Shown: positions 19,038-28,876, counted from the stretch's first letter. The stretch: DNA of 34,990 nucleotides from Nitrospinaceae bacterium (GCA_029937655.1 JAPYPK010000005.1:1-34990), one strand, 5' to 3'. Numbers and translations are program-made. Notes: generated from the letters alone by a model not told the origin.

Positions 19038-20515
19038 TGCTTTGTCCCTACGGCGGTATTAATCGTAAATTTTTCACCTATTGATTCAGTAATGATCGTA
19101 CCCACAAAATGGGTGTCACGAAATTTACCTGATTTTTCAATAATTGGTACTAGTTGGGATGCATTTTTTGAAATTCCATTAAGTTCAATATTTTTCTTCT
19201 TGAACCGGATCTTTTTTACCCAGGTATCCTTCGGGATAACTTTACTCAACTCAATCAGTAACGGAAGTTTTGTTGGATTAAGGTCATCTATTTTATTTAG
19301 TTTGTTCGTATATTTCTGTAGTGTTTCATATTCAAGGTCAACTTTTTCCAAAGGTCCCATGTGAATCTTAATTTCATCTAACTGTTTGTTCAGGGATGTT
19401 AGGATTTTGTTGTTTTGAATACTTTGATTAACCATGAATCCAATAATAAACAACACTGTTGCTAATGCCAGTCCCACAGTACTCTTAAGGTTTACTTTCT
19501 TTTTCTTAGTCGTTATTAAATTATCTGGTAGTAGGTTTGCTTCTATTGGATTTTGTTTTATTTCGCGCAGAGCAAGTCCAAGAGAGGTTGCCATAAATGC
19601 TGTAGAAAAATTACTGGATGCTGTCGTGTTGATGGTTTCTGGAGATTGTAGTTTAAAAACCTGAACTCCTGCTGCGAGTTCTAACGTTGAAGTAAGATGC
19701 GATGTTAAATGCCCACCCCCTGAAATAAAGACTGTATCTACAGATTTGGATTCATCGATGTTTCTGCATGATGCCAGAGCGTTTTTTATTTCTTCTACTA
19801 GGGTTTGAGTAATCTTTTCTGCTATTACTTGATGTTTTTTTTCTTGATTTTCTGGATTGAGAAATGTTTCTTTGTAGTCTGGTTCTGTGATTGGAATACT
19901 TCTAGAAAACTCCAGATTTCTGTTTATTAGAATTGATATCTCAATAAAACTAGAACTAAGATCTACCAAAACTGAAAGTGGATCCTGATGTTCATCGTTA
20001 GACAACAATAGATTGAGATTTGCGAATGTAGAAACGTCGAGAACTGACACATTAAGATTGAGCTTTTTAAGTAAATTTAAGTAATAGTTAGCAACTTCTT
20101 TATTAATCGCGGCACATACGATGTGGTACTGATTTTTTTTTCTAGTAGTTATATGGTTATAGAAAAAAAAATTATCTAAGCTAGAAGAGAAATGCCTCTC
20201 CAGTTCGAATCCCATCATAGAATTCACAGACTTACGGTCTGGGGATGGAAGTTCAAATGACTGAAGCGTGACCTTGGAACGGGGAATACTTGTAATCACG
20301 TTTTCTGCCCAAGCATCATTTTGGATTATGAAGCGATTCACTTGTTCAAGGAAAATTGATTCGGCTTTTTCATCCCCTTTACTTATTAGTTGAATCGGTA
20401 TGTATTTGCTAGCTAATACATCTGCGCGGTATAGGGTTTTCCCTACCAAGGTTAGGCAAACCGAATTTTCACGAATATCGATTCCAAGCGATTTTTCTAG
20501 ATAAAAACTTTTCAT
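19034..20515 (-). CDS. gspL: Type II secretion system protein L (PilM-like actin-fold domain fused to a PilN-like domain)
   Basis: LGIDIRENSVCLTLVGK, VLVDLSSSFIEISILINR, VFISGGGHL, TM segment VGLALATVLFIIGFMV, then a PilN-like tail. Confidence 0.82.
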   Translation of the reverse strand: MKSFYLEKSLGIDIRENSVCLTLVGKTLYRADVLASKYIPIQLISKGDEKAESIFLEQVNRFIIQNDAWAENVITSIPRSKVTLQSFELPSPDRKSVNSMMGFELERHFSSSLDNFFFYNHITTRKKNQYHIVCAAINKEVANYYLNLLKKLNLNVSVLDVSTFANLNLLLSNDEHQDPLSVLVDLSSSFIEISILINRNLEFSRSIPITEPDYKETFLNPENQEKKHQVIAEKITQTLVEEIKNALASCRNIDESKSVDTVFISGGGHLTSHLTSTLELAAGVQVFKLQSPETINTTASSNFSTAFMATSLGLALREIKQNPIEANLLPDNLITTKKKKVNLKSTVGLALATVLFIIGFMVNQSIQNNKILTSLNKQLDEIKIHMGPLEKVDLEYETLQKYTNKLNKIDDLNPTKLPLLIELSKVIPKDTWVKKIRFKKKNIELNGISKNASQLVPIIEKSGKFRDTHFVGTIITESIGEKFTINTAVGTKQ

Positions 20516-21495
20516 CAGTTATCTGTTAGCTCTCTTTTGTATAAATTTTCAAAGCTATTATCATTCCAGTAATGCGTTAATATTATGGGACCTTCTTTTT
20601 CAGAGATCTTTTGAACTACGGTGTTTATGGTGTGATTTGTTGGACTTCCTTCAACTTCTCCTGTAGATCTAATTCTGAAGTAATCAGAGCTTGTATTGTC
20701 ATAAAACCCCTTTTTCTCCCGTTCTTTCATAATCGATTTTGCCTGAGACTCCGAAAAGATGATCGAAAGAACCTCTGGTGAAGCTGTATTAGGGTTTACT
20801 GATTTAATGTTATATGTGGTAAAAAAATTAATTAAGCCTTTACGTTGATTGGTGCCATATAAAATTTTTTCATCAATTCCACGAATTTTTGATAATTCCT
20901 CAAGGTTTTCTATGGGTGCGTTTTTTGCGAAATAAGGAGGGATTAAATTTTGATAAAAGTCATCTTCCGCCCCATTTAATCGATGGTTTTTATCGGAATC
21001 AATCCAGTCGAGTATTGAATCTGCGATAATATCCTTTTTTTCTTTTGATTCGATACCAGCACTTGTCAAAACCTTGACTAATGTGATTCGTGTTGTTTTA
21101 TTGATTGGAACCTTGCTGTTTTCGTCCTTCAGTGAATAGGTGATTAGTCCTGACCCTAGTTTAATCTCTTGGCGTATTGAGGTCCGATATGCGGTTTTAC
21201 CTTCCTGGCTAGAACTTCTTTTAGGCCCTTTAGTTGAAGTTCCCATGACTAATCCAAAATCTTGATGCGAAGCGTGAAAGCTTGATGGATAAAGGATTTC
21301 CGCCATCGCCATATGAATTCCAGCCTTGGCAAGATGGTATGCTTGGATATCCTCTTTATAGTTACGAGTTGTATTGACTTCGCCCTTCATAGAGAAGGCA
21401 AATTCTGTGGCTAATCCTATTAGAAGCACCAGAACCCATAGCACGACCATCAGCGCAACACCATTCTGGTTTCTATGATGTTTAAATATTTTCAT
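20515..21495 (-). CDS. gspK: Type II secretion system minor pseudopilin K
   Basis: NQNGVALMVVLWVLVLLIGLATEFAFSMKGEVNTTRNYKEDIQAYHLAKAGI; large helical domain; SVNPNTASPEVLSIIF. Confidence 0.87.
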   Translation of the reverse strand: MKIFKHHRNQNGVALMVVLWVLVLLIGLATEFAFSMKGEVNTTRNYKEDIQAYHLAKAGIHMAMAEILYPSSFHASHQDFGLVMGTSTKGPKRSSSQEGKTAYRTSIRQEIKLGSGLITYSLKDENSKVPINKTTRITLVKVLTSAGIESKEKKDIIADSILDWIDSDKNHRLNGAEDDFYQNLIPPYFAKNAPIENLEELSKIRGIDEKILYGTNQRKGLINFFTTYNIKSVNPNTASPEVLSIIFSESQAKSIMKEREKKGFYDNTSSDYFRIRSTGEVEGSPTNHTINTVVQKISEKEGPIILTHYWNDNSFENLYKRELTDN

Positions 21496-22342
21496 TATGC
21501 TCTATGGGTAATGCAAATCTCATTCCAGAATAAAGAGGGATTATAATGGGAGGAGAAAAAATTACCCGTGATTCCTTTTTTGAGCTTGGTCGGGTTAGTT
21601 CTTTCAAGCCTAGTGAAACTTCCACGGCCCTGGGTAGAGTCATTTTATTGTCTTCTTCGAAATTAAGGCGGGTCTGTTGCTTCTCGGTTAGTTCGTCTGC
21701 TTTTGTCTTAAAGGCGTTGTGTTTAACGGAGGTCACCCATTTACCTTCATATTTTTTCGACTTATCTAATTGTAGTTCGGTTTCGGCAGGGCTTAATTTT
21801 CTCATTTGGTAATAACGAAATTTAAGATAATCCACGTCTTCAGCTAGAAGAAACAAACGATCTTGTTCAATTTTGTTAAATACAGAGTCAGTCGAGTTTT
21901 TTTGCGCTACCATTCGTTCTGCCATTATAATTCCAGATTTTCCTGACTTGGGATGTTCGCCGACATAAAATATCGTTTCATGTATCCATGGAGATTTTCC
22001 CTGGCTTGTGAGCGGTGAGGAAAAAGTTACGAACCGTAGGGAATTATTTTTTCCTTCAAAAGAAAGTAATCTTTTTGGTTTTTCTTGTACGTTTTTTGGC
22101 GTAAAAATATTCCCCCTCCGAAACATAAATATGGGGTAGTTAGATTTTATTTTTTGCCCAAGTTGATTTTGAATTAATCTTAAACGTTGAAAGGTGTCAA
22201 TTTTTAATTGGCCAGTTTCTTGCGCAGAAACTCCAAGCCTTATCGCCCCAAGTGAGATAGTTACGATGAATCCTATAATTCCCAAAGAGAGGATAAGTTC
22301 CAATAAAGTGAACCCCTGGTTTGACTCACGTAAACATTTCAT
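21482..22342 (-). CDS. gspJ: Type II secretion system minor pseudopilin J
   Basis: Prepilin motif NQGFTLLELILSLGIIGFIVTISLGAI; position in operon. Confidence 0.83.
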   Translation of the reverse strand: MKCLRESNQGFTLLELILSLGIIGFIVTISLGAIRLGVSAQETGQLKIDTFQRLRLIQNQLGQKIKSNYPIFMFRRGNIFTPKNVQEKPKRLLSFEGKNNSLRFVTFSSPLTSQGKSPWIHETIFYVGEHPKSGKSGIIMAERMVAQKNSTDSVFNKIEQDRLFLLAEDVDYLKFRYYQMRKLSPAETELQLDKSKKYEGKWVTSVKHNAFKTKADELTEKQQTRLNFEEDNKMTLPRAVEVSLGLKELTRPSSKKESRVIFSPPIIIPLYSGMRFALPIEHNENI

Positions 22343-22345
22343 ATT

Positions 22346-22981
22346 TTAATTCCCTGAAACGTGTGTAGCAGATCCACTAATATAACCACTGTAATAAACT
22401 TTAACTCCAGAAATAACCTGATAATCCGGACGAGCGGGAGGAGGAGCAGCTTCTTTTTCACTCGCCTTAATAGATCCGGGTCCACCTCCAAAAGATTTGG
22501 CTAGGAGCGAATCTGAACCAGGATGTGTCTCACCATCAACTTTTAGGGTGCTTATTTCAATGTCACGAGTTTTTCCGGCTTCCTCCCAAAGGACATTTAA
22601 TGTTACTTCTGAAAGTTGGATGTTATTCTCTTTACTATTTAGAGGGGAGGTGTGCGGTGATATTTGAAGTTGCCATCGATAGTTTTTTTCATCAGGAAAG
22701 GTTCCTTCAAGCTCAGTAACACTGTAGTTATTGACCTCGAGTTCTCCCAATTTCGAATGAGCGAGAGTAGTGCCCTTGAGATATTGTTCAGAAAGACTAA
22801 CTGAACGAATACTTCCAGAGAATAACTGTAAAACAGTGACAAACCCCATCGCCATAATAGCAAGCGCGACTATTACTTCGAGAAGTGAAAACCCATCGTT
22901 ACTTGGTTTATTTAATCTTAGTTTTTCCCGTAATGGGATCAATGCTAATAGCATAATAGTTTCCCGAATTTCTAGATTCAT
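22346..22981 (-). CDS. gspI: Type II secretion system minor pseudopilin I
   Basis: Prepilin motif NDGFSLLEVIVALAIMAMGFVTVLQLFSGSIRS. The start is likely downstream of the listed one (ATG 22954 or an internal TTG), reducing overlap with gspH. Confidence 0.83.
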   Translation of the reverse strand: MNLEIRETIMLLALIPLREKLRLNKPSNDGFSLLEVIVALAIMAMGFVTVLQLFSGSIRSVSLSEQYLKGTTLAHSKLGELEVNNYSVTELEGTFPDEKNYRWQLQISPHTSPLNSKENNIQLSEVTLNVLWEEAGKTRDIEISTLKVDGETHPGSDSLLAKSFGGGPGSIKASEKEAAPPPARPDYQVISGVKVYYSGYISGSATHVSGN

Positions 22982-23414
22982 TAATGTTCATTCCGATCAA
23001 CCCTCCACTTGAGTTCCCCTGGGGAAAAAAAGTGACCGTGAACTCATCATCTTTAAAAAAAATATCCTCACCTTCGTTTATAAAGTGATCCAAACGAATA
23101 GGATCTATTAAGGATGTGATTTTAGGAGCTTCATTTTTGTACCCTTTAGTAACCCAAAACTGGTTCCTCTCTAGGTTTCCTGAAAAAATGACCGGTTTTT
23201 TAGAAGTAATAGCCTCGCTTCTTGCGTATCGCAAGGTAGAGGCAACCTTTCGTGCAGATGTTTGAAGTTCCATGCGGTCTAGCGTTGACATGACAAAGGG
23301 CGTGCTCAGACCAGCAATAATTGCCATGAAGAACATAACAAGCGTTAACTCGAGCAGGGTAAACCCCAAACAACCAGTTTTTTTTAAATAAGCCACAGGT
23401 CTCATTATTTCCAA
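22908..23414 (-). CDS. gspH: Type II secretion system minor pseudopilin H
   Basis: Prepilin motif GCLGFTLLELTLVMFFMAIIAGLSTP; ARKVASTLRYARSEAITSKKPV. Confidence 0.83.
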   Translation of the reverse strand: MEIMRPVAYLKKTGCLGFTLLELTLVMFFMAIIAGLSTPFVMSTLDRMELQTSARKVASTLRYARSEAITSKKPVIFSGNLERNQFWVTKGYKNEAPKITSLIDPIRLDHFINEGEDIFFKDDEFTVTFFPQGNSSGGLIGMNINESRNSGNYYAISIDPITGKTKIK

Positions 23415-23815
23415 CTCACAATATCCCTGTTTATATCCTCACCACCTTCAACACTATCTGCTCCGTAAGAAACCAAGTCATACTCTCCATGTTCTCCTGG
23501 AGATGTGTATACGTAACTGTTTCCCCATGGATCTTTTGGAACCTCTTTTTTAAGGTATGAAGCAATTGCTTTAAGGCCCTCATCGGTACTTGGATATTTA
23601 TGATTTTCAAGGCGGTGTAAATCTAGAGCTTGACCAAGCAACTCAATTTGGGCTTGGGCATCTTGTTGCATAGCCTTATCTACATGTCCAAAAAATTTTG
23701 GAACAACCAAAGCCGCAAGGAGTCCAATGATAACCATGACAACCAGTAGTTCGATTAATGTGAATCCCGATTGTGGGTATTTTTTAACTCGAAAAATTGA
23801 TGGATATTTTTTCAT
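23405..23815 (-). CDS. gspG: Type II secretion system major pseudopilin G
   Basis: QSGFTLIELLVVMVIIGLLAALVVPKFFGHVDKAMQQDAQAQIELLGQALDLHRLENHKYPSTDEGL..DPWGNSYVYTSPGEHGEYDLVSYGAD. Confidence 0.96.
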   Translation of the reverse strand: MKKYPSIFRVKKYPQSGFTLIELLVVMVIIGLLAALVVPKFFGHVDKAMQQDAQAQIELLGQALDLHRLENHKYPSTDEGLKAIASYLKKEVPKDPWGNSYVYTSPGEHGEYDLVSYGADSVEGGEDINRDIVSWK

Positions 23816-23851
23816 GCAAGCTTAGCCCCTCTAATTAATTTTTATTTTTTA

Positions 23852-25078
23852 TCAAAAGTTGATTTCATTAATACTGAATATTGCCAGTAGCATAGAGATA
23901 ACGATAAAACCAATCACTAGCGCCATGCTAAGAATCATAAACGGTTCGATGAGCGAAATAAGTTGTTTGACGGAACGCTCAACTTCACGGTCATAGGTGT
24001 TCGCAACTTTGGCTAGCATTTCACCAAGTGTTCCAGTTTCTTCTCCAATCGTTATCATGTGAATTGCAAGAGGTGGAAAGACTCCTGTTTTCTGAAGTGG
24101 TTGTGAAAGACCATTTCCTTCTTTAAGGCCTTGGTGTAGTTGGCCCATAGATGCCGCTATCATGCGGTTGTTGATGATTGCTTGTGTTATGTTTAAGGCG
24201 CCTAGAATTGCTACACCACTGGATAATAGAGTAGCCATGGTTCTGCTAAAACGGGAAATCTCTATTTTTTGCGCCAAGGAACCAAATAAGGGAAGTTTTA
24301 GCACGATACCGTCCCAGTGCATTCGACCTTTTTCCTGTCTAAGGTAATAAATAAAGCCTGCCACCAATAGGGTGAATGCCATGATGATAGCCAGCCAGTG
24401 ATCGGTTATAGAGGAGCTGAGGAATAACATTATTTTTGTTGGGAGAGGTAACGCTGCGCCTAGTTCGTCAAATAACTTAGAAAACCTAGGGATTACTACT
24501 GTAAAAAGAACCAATATAGCAAACCCCCCTACAGAGCTAAGAATTGCTGGATAGATCATGGCAGATCTTATGTTTGCTTTTAGTTCTTCGCTTTTTTCAA
24601 GAAAACTAGCAACGCTATTGAGAGAAGATGCTAATGTTCCCCCAGTTTCACCAGCTCGTATCATATTTATGTATAATTTTGAAAATACTTTTGGGAATTC
24701 TGCCAAAGCATCGGCAAACGAACTTCCAGCGTGTACTTTTTTGTGTACTTCGGTAAGGACTTCTTTAGCTTGTGTTTTTTCTGCAAGGTCCACAAGAATG
24801 GACAGTGACTTGTCAAGTGTGATCCCTGAATCCACAAGCGTTTCAAGTTGCTGGGTAATAGAGACTAAATCCTTTGCGGATATTTTAGTTCGCAATCCGC
24901 TTATTTGAAAAGATCGATTTATAGAAAAATTTTTATCTAGCTGGTCATCAGATACCTGAATGGGAAAATAATTAAGCCCTCGTAATTGAGCAACAGCATT
25001 TTGGTGATTATGCGCCTCGAGATTACCTTCGATGGGCTTTCCTAGCCGGTCTGTTGCTTTATAATAGAAAGTATTCAT
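23852..25078 (-). CDS. gspF: Type II secretion system inner membrane protein F
   Basis: FYYKATDRLGKPIEGNLEA, LETLVDSGITLDKSLSIL, YINMIRAGETGGTLASSL, ITIGEETGTLGEMLAKVANTYDREVE. Confidence 0.95.
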   Translation of the reverse strand: MNTFYYKATDRLGKPIEGNLEAHNHQNAVAQLRGLNYFPIQVSDDQLDKNFSINRSFQISGLRTKISAKDLVSITQQLETLVDSGITLDKSLSILVDLAEKTQAKEVLTEVHKKVHAGSSFADALAEFPKVFSKLYINMIRAGETGGTLASSLNSVASFLEKSEELKANIRSAMIYPAILSSVGGFAILVLFTVVIPRFSKLFDELGAALPLPTKIMLFLSSSITDHWLAIIMAFTLLVAGFIYYLRQEKGRMHWDGIVLKLPLFGSLAQKIEISRFSRTMATLLSSGVAILGALNITQAIINNRMIAASMGQLHQGLKEGNGLSQPLQKTGVFPPLAIHMITIGEETGTLGEMLAKVANTYDREVERSVKQLISLIEPFMILSMALVIGFIVISMLLAIFSINEINF

Positions 25079-25135
25079 AACTCAAAGTCAGGTTGTGTAA
25101 GTTTTTAGCTAATAAATCGTTTGTTCTATTACGAA

Positions 25136-26839
25136 TTAGGTTTGTTCGTTTAATGTAACCCTCAACACCTCTTCTACCGTGGTGACCCCTTTTGCGACCT
25201 TTTGCCACCCATCTTCGCGTAAAGTGGTCATCCCTTTTTTGCGGGCGGATTCACGAATTGATTGGGAAGTTGCTTTCGTTAATATAAGTTTCCGTACCGA
25301 GTCATCCACTACAAGTAACTCATAAATTCCCGCTCGACCACGAAAACCAGTGTGGTTACATTCCTTGCATCCTTTTCCATGGAAAGTCTTAATACTATCT
25401 TGGCCAGGGTTGTCGATTTCAGCTAACAATGCTGGGGCAACTTCGATAGGTTCTATGCAGGTTCTACAGATGACTCGAACCAAACGCTGGGCTAGAACAC
25501 CGAGAAGCGCAGAAGAGATAAGGTAGTTTTCTACACCCATATCTAGTAGACGCGTAATGGCTCCAGCCGCATCGTTTGTATGAACTGTGCTAAAAACAAG
25601 ATGTCCCGTAAGAGCTGCCTGAATAGCAACATCTGCAGTTTGTGCATCACGTATTTCACCAACCATGATTACATCCGGATCTTGTCGAACAATCGAACGA
25701 AGTCCACTAGCAAAATCCAATCCTATTTGCGGCTTTACATGGATCTGGTTAATCCCTCGTATTTGATACTCGACCGGATCTTCTATAGTAATTATTTTTT
25801 TATCGGGGGTATTTATGTTTTGTAAGGCCCCGTAAAGAGTGGTTGTTTTTCCACTACCAGTAGGCCCAGTAACTAGTAACTTTCCATATGGTTTATGAAT
25901 TAATTTTTGAAATTGTTCCAGTGCCTGCTTTGGGAACCCCATTTTTTCTAACTCAACAGTCAGGTTACCGCGGTCAAGGATACGTATAACTACGCTTTCT
26001 CCGTAGAGTGTTGGAAGAGTGGAGACACGCATATCAATATCTTTTCCATGCACCTTTAATTTTATGCGTCCATCCTGAGGTAAGCGACGTTCTGAAATGT
26101 CTAGTTTAGCCATGATCTTTATTCGTGTGCAAAGTGCGGAGTTTAGTCTTTTAGGAGGTGCTTCGAAATTATGTAAAATTCCGTCTATCCGGTAACGTAG
26201 GATCAAATCCTCAGCAAATGGTTCCAGATGAATGTCACTTGCCCCCATTTCAGTAGCTTTGCTAATGATGTGGTTCACCAACTTTATGACAGGTGCTTCC
26301 GAAGCCATATCCCGTATGTGTTCGGTATCTAAATCGGTGTCAGTTAAACTATTTTCGTCTTTTTTTATGCTCTCGACCATTCGCCCCATGGTTGACTCGC
26401 CTGCGCCATAGTAAGTTTCGATTGCCTCGATAATGGTTTCCTCAGTGCTCAAAACTATTTTAATATTTTTCCCGAGTGAAATTTTTAGATTTTCTATTGT
26501 ATGCAGATCGAAGGGATCGAATACTGCTATGGTTAAAGTGTCACCTTTTATTTGGATAGGGAATATTGTTTTTTCTTTTAAAAAAGCTTCAGAAATATTT
26601 ATTTCTTTTATTGGGAGTTGAGTTTTTGGATACTCTTCCAAACTGATAAAAGGTAAGCTTAGTTCTTTGCTTAATGTTTCTAGTAAGACATCTACGTGAA
26701 TATAACCAAGGTCCACAAGTGTTTTACCAAGGTAACGCCCAGTTTGAAGTTGGTTTTCTTTTGCTTCTCCGAGAGCTTTTTCGGTAAGCTTTTTGTTTCG
26801 CAGAAGGATTCGCTCAACTGGATCTGATTTTTTAAGCAT
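25136..26839 (-). CDS. gspE: Type II secretion system ATPase E
   Basis: Walker A GPTGSGKTTTLYGAL; Asp box IITIEDPVEYQ; His/Walker B RQDPDVIMVGEIRD; Zn motif CRTC..CKEC. Confidence 0.97.
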   Translation of the reverse strand: MLKKSDPVERILLRNKKLTEKALGEAKENQLQTGRYLGKTLVDLGYIHVDVLLETLSKELSLPFISLEEYPKTQLPIKEINISEAFLKEKTIFPIQIKGDTLTIAVFDPFDLHTIENLKISLGKNIKIVLSTEETIIEAIETYYGAGESTMGRMVESIKKDENSLTDTDLDTEHIRDMASEAPVIKLVNHIISKATEMGASDIHLEPFAEDLILRYRIDGILHNFEAPPKRLNSALCTRIKIMAKLDISERRLPQDGRIKLKVHGKDIDMRVSTLPTLYGESVVIRILDRGNLTVELEKMGFPKQALEQFQKLIHKPYGKLLVTGPTGSGKTTTLYGALQNINTPDKKIITIEDPVEYQIRGINQIHVKPQIGLDFASGLRSIVRQDPDVIMVGEIRDAQTADVAIQAALTGHLVFSTVHTNDAAGAITRLLDMGVENYLISSALLGVLAQRLVRVICRTCIEPIEVAPALLAEIDNPGQDSIKTFHGKGCKECNHTGFRGRAGIYELLVVDDSVRKLILTKATSQSIRESARKKGMTTLREDGWQKVAKGVTTVEEVLRVTLNEQT

Positions 26840-26847
26840 AAATAATT

Positions 26848-27687
26848 TTACCTGCCAGAAATATGTTTTGGTAGCGGTGTTAAGATAGACCCGGAAATTC
26901 GTGGAGTCGGTTGAGGTCTTCTTTTTGTGACGGGTCGTGTACTTATAGATTTTGGTTTTCGTTGTGTACGTTTCGATATTTTATCTATAGTGGTCATACT
27001 ATTTTTTAATTTCACCGTGATCACTTGCCCTGTAGTAGTGTTTAGTACCACTTCGCTTTTACTTATTTGGGTTATTTTGTAACTACCAATTTGATCGCCA
27101 AGGTGATACCCCTTTCTCTTAATTGGGATATTTTTTAGTTTCCCCTCTATGGTGACTGGATGCGACCCTTCTAAAATAGCAATTTTAGTGCCACCTAGAA
27201 GCATTACTCCCCTAAGAGTAAGCTTTGGGGCTGGAAGTTCTGGTTTTGGGACGACTTTAGCCGCCTGAGATTTTGGTTGTGGTGGTTTGGGAGGTTGGTA
27301 TTCGATTCTTTCTTTTCTGAATAAATTTTTACTGACTATCTCATTGACGCTTTGCGGAGCGATAGTTTGACGCTTAATTTTTAGAGGGGTTATTTCTCGA
27401 GATGAACTCATTTGGTTTTCTCCAGTCACTCTATTTGGGTATTTAGGGTAGATCCAGGTTCGAACACTCAAGGTAGTTAAAGTCAGTATTGTGAGAATGA
27501 AAATTATGTTGAGGCTAGAAAAAATTCTATACACGGGACTAATGGAAGTTAGATTTTTTATCCATAAACTTATGAACTTATTTGGGTTTGTCAACAATCC
27601 TAGCAGGTACTGCCCAAAATCATTCCTAGGGTTACTTGTTTGGAAACTGTTTAAAGTAGATTGACCCACTTCTAGCTGATGCGTCAC
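26848..27687 (-). CDS. gspC: Type II secretion system protein C (HR-domain type, no PDZ evident)
   Basis: Single N-terminal TM helix, Pro-rich linker (PPKPPQPKSQAAKVVPKPELPAPK), HR-like domain LRGVMLLGGTKIAILEG..YHLGDQIGSYKITQISKSEVVL; adjacent to gspE. Confidence 0.8.
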   Translation of the reverse strand: MTHQLEVGQSTLNSFQTSNPRNDFGQYLLGLLTNPNKFISLWIKNLTSISPVYRIFSSLNIIFILTILTLTTLSVRTWIYPKYPNRVTGENQMSSSREITPLKIKRQTIAPQSVNEIVSKNLFRKERIEYQPPKPPQPKSQAAKVVPKPELPAPKLTLRGVMLLGGTKIAILEGSHPVTIEGKLKNIPIKRKGYHLGDQIGSYKITQISKSEVVLNTTTGQVITVKLKNSMTTIDKISKRTQRKPKSISTRPVTKRRPQPTPRISGSILTPLPKHISGR

Positions 27688-27821
27688 TTTTGATCTCCCC
27701 AGTGGATAAAAACCAACACCTTCTTTTCGGGAAAATCAGCAAAATCCTTTACAAAAAAAGGGGTTTAGGTAGATTTAACGCCATTAGAGTGGGCTGGGGA
27801 TAGAATGAGAGTCGAAATTAG

Positions 27822-28265
27822 TTATAAGGGGTTGCTTTCGACAAGCCAAATTTGTGAGGTATTGGGTTGATTAGTCCAAACTTCAACACGGCTATAATCT
27901 TCGATAAGTTTTCGTACTGAACTTTTCCAGTACTTTGCTTTAATATCGACACTGATTATTTTTTTTGCCATCCGGGATGATAGGTTAAAACGAATGCCTG
28001 TTTCGTCGTGTATGTTCTTTAAAATCTCACCGAGAGGATAGTCTCGGAAATGGAGTTGAATACCTTTCGGTGTGGAATTAATAGAATTTTTTTTGGTTGA
28101 TTGATTAATAGAGATGAGGGTTTTAGTGTTTACCTCATCTGGGGTGGGATCTGGTAACGACACTTTAGAGTTAGATCGAAATTCTAGTTCTGCATTAGCA
28201 TATTCAAATAGAGTCAATGCAAGGACAACCATCACGGTACATAAAAATAATTTCTTGGTCTTCAT
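27822..28265 (-). CDS. Small periplasmic protein with secretin N-domain (STN)-like region
   Basis: Signal peptide, then IQLHFRDYPLGEILKNIHDETGIRFNLSSRMAKKIISVDIKAKYWKSSVRKLIEDY, resembling N0/STN folds; no secretin core. Confidence 0.6.
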   Translation of the reverse strand: MKTKKLFLCTVMVVLALTLFEYANAELEFRSNSKVSLPDPTPDEVNTKTLISINQSTKKNSINSTPKGIQLHFRDYPLGEILKNIHDETGIRFNLSSRMAKKIISVDIKAKYWKSSVRKLIEDYSRVEVWTNQPNTSQIWLVESNPL

Positions 28266-28837
28266 GCTTGGGGCTTTAATTTTTTCTTGATAATAGATTT
28301 TAACTTAATACATTCCGTGTTCATGTCATCCAAGTTTTCGGCAAGTTTTGTGAGGAATTGCTTATGAATTTTCATTTGAGTGGATTTCTCAAAACTTTCT
28401 AGAATTTCTTTTGTTATTTTTATAACCGAAACATCTTTCGATGCGGCACGTGCGGAGACATTTCTAGGGCGGCCAGTGATTAAAGAGATTTCCCCGAATA
28501 TGGACCCTATGCCTAACTCCTTGACCATGATTTCTTCAGAATCTGTAAGTGATATGCGCCCTTCTGCTACATTGTCGGTAATTGATTTATAAAGACATAT
28601 TTTACCCAGCAAGATGACGTACAGACAAGACTCAACCGCGCCTTGCTTTATGATTGTTTCCCCTTCCTGGTATTTTTCAAAGACCCCTTTTTTTTCTAGG
28701 AGTGAAGATTTTTCATTATCAGTAAACTCTTCAAAGAAAGGTAAGTTTTTAATGTAGTCAACAACTGAAACTTTTTCCATGCGAAACCTTTCGTCAATAG
28801 TGTATCTTTGGATATCCAAGAGTTTTTTCTTAAACAC
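28262..28837 (-). CDS. Cyclic nucleotide-binding-domain protein (Crp/cNMP fold, no obvious HTH)
   Basis: LPFFEEFTDNEKSSLLEKKGVFEKYQEGETIIKQGAVESCLYVILLGKICLY..GSIFGEISLITGRPRNVSARA; the remaining ~45 aa look coiled rather than HTH. Stop overlaps the next start. Confidence 0.86.
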   Translation of the reverse strand: MFKKKLLDIQRYTIDERFRMEKVSVVDYIKNLPFFEEFTDNEKSSLLEKKGVFEKYQEGETIIKQGAVESCLYVILLGKICLYKSITDNVAEGRISLTDSEEIMVKELGIGSIFGEISLITGRPRNVSARAASKDVSVIKITKEILESFEKSTQMKIHKQFLTKLAENLDDMNTECIKLKSIIKKKLKPQA

Positions 28838-28859
28838 AATCTTATTATCCTTGAAAAGG

Positions 28860-28876
28860 TAATCTAGTCCAGATTA
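28860..28876. promoter_or_regulatory. Perfect short inverted repeat upstream of the cNMP-binding protein gene (candidate operator)
   Basis: TAATCT-agtcc-AGATTA, about 22 nt upstream of the ATG at 28837. Confidence 0.3.

Noticed and set aside
18915-19364. 149-aa plus-strand ORF spanning gspM/gspL
   Set aside because: Overlaps two coding genes on the opposite strand; no recognisable domain.
27688-27821. AAACCCCTTTTTTT on the minus strand before gspC as an intrinsic terminator
   Set aside because: No convincing GC stem precedes the T-run.
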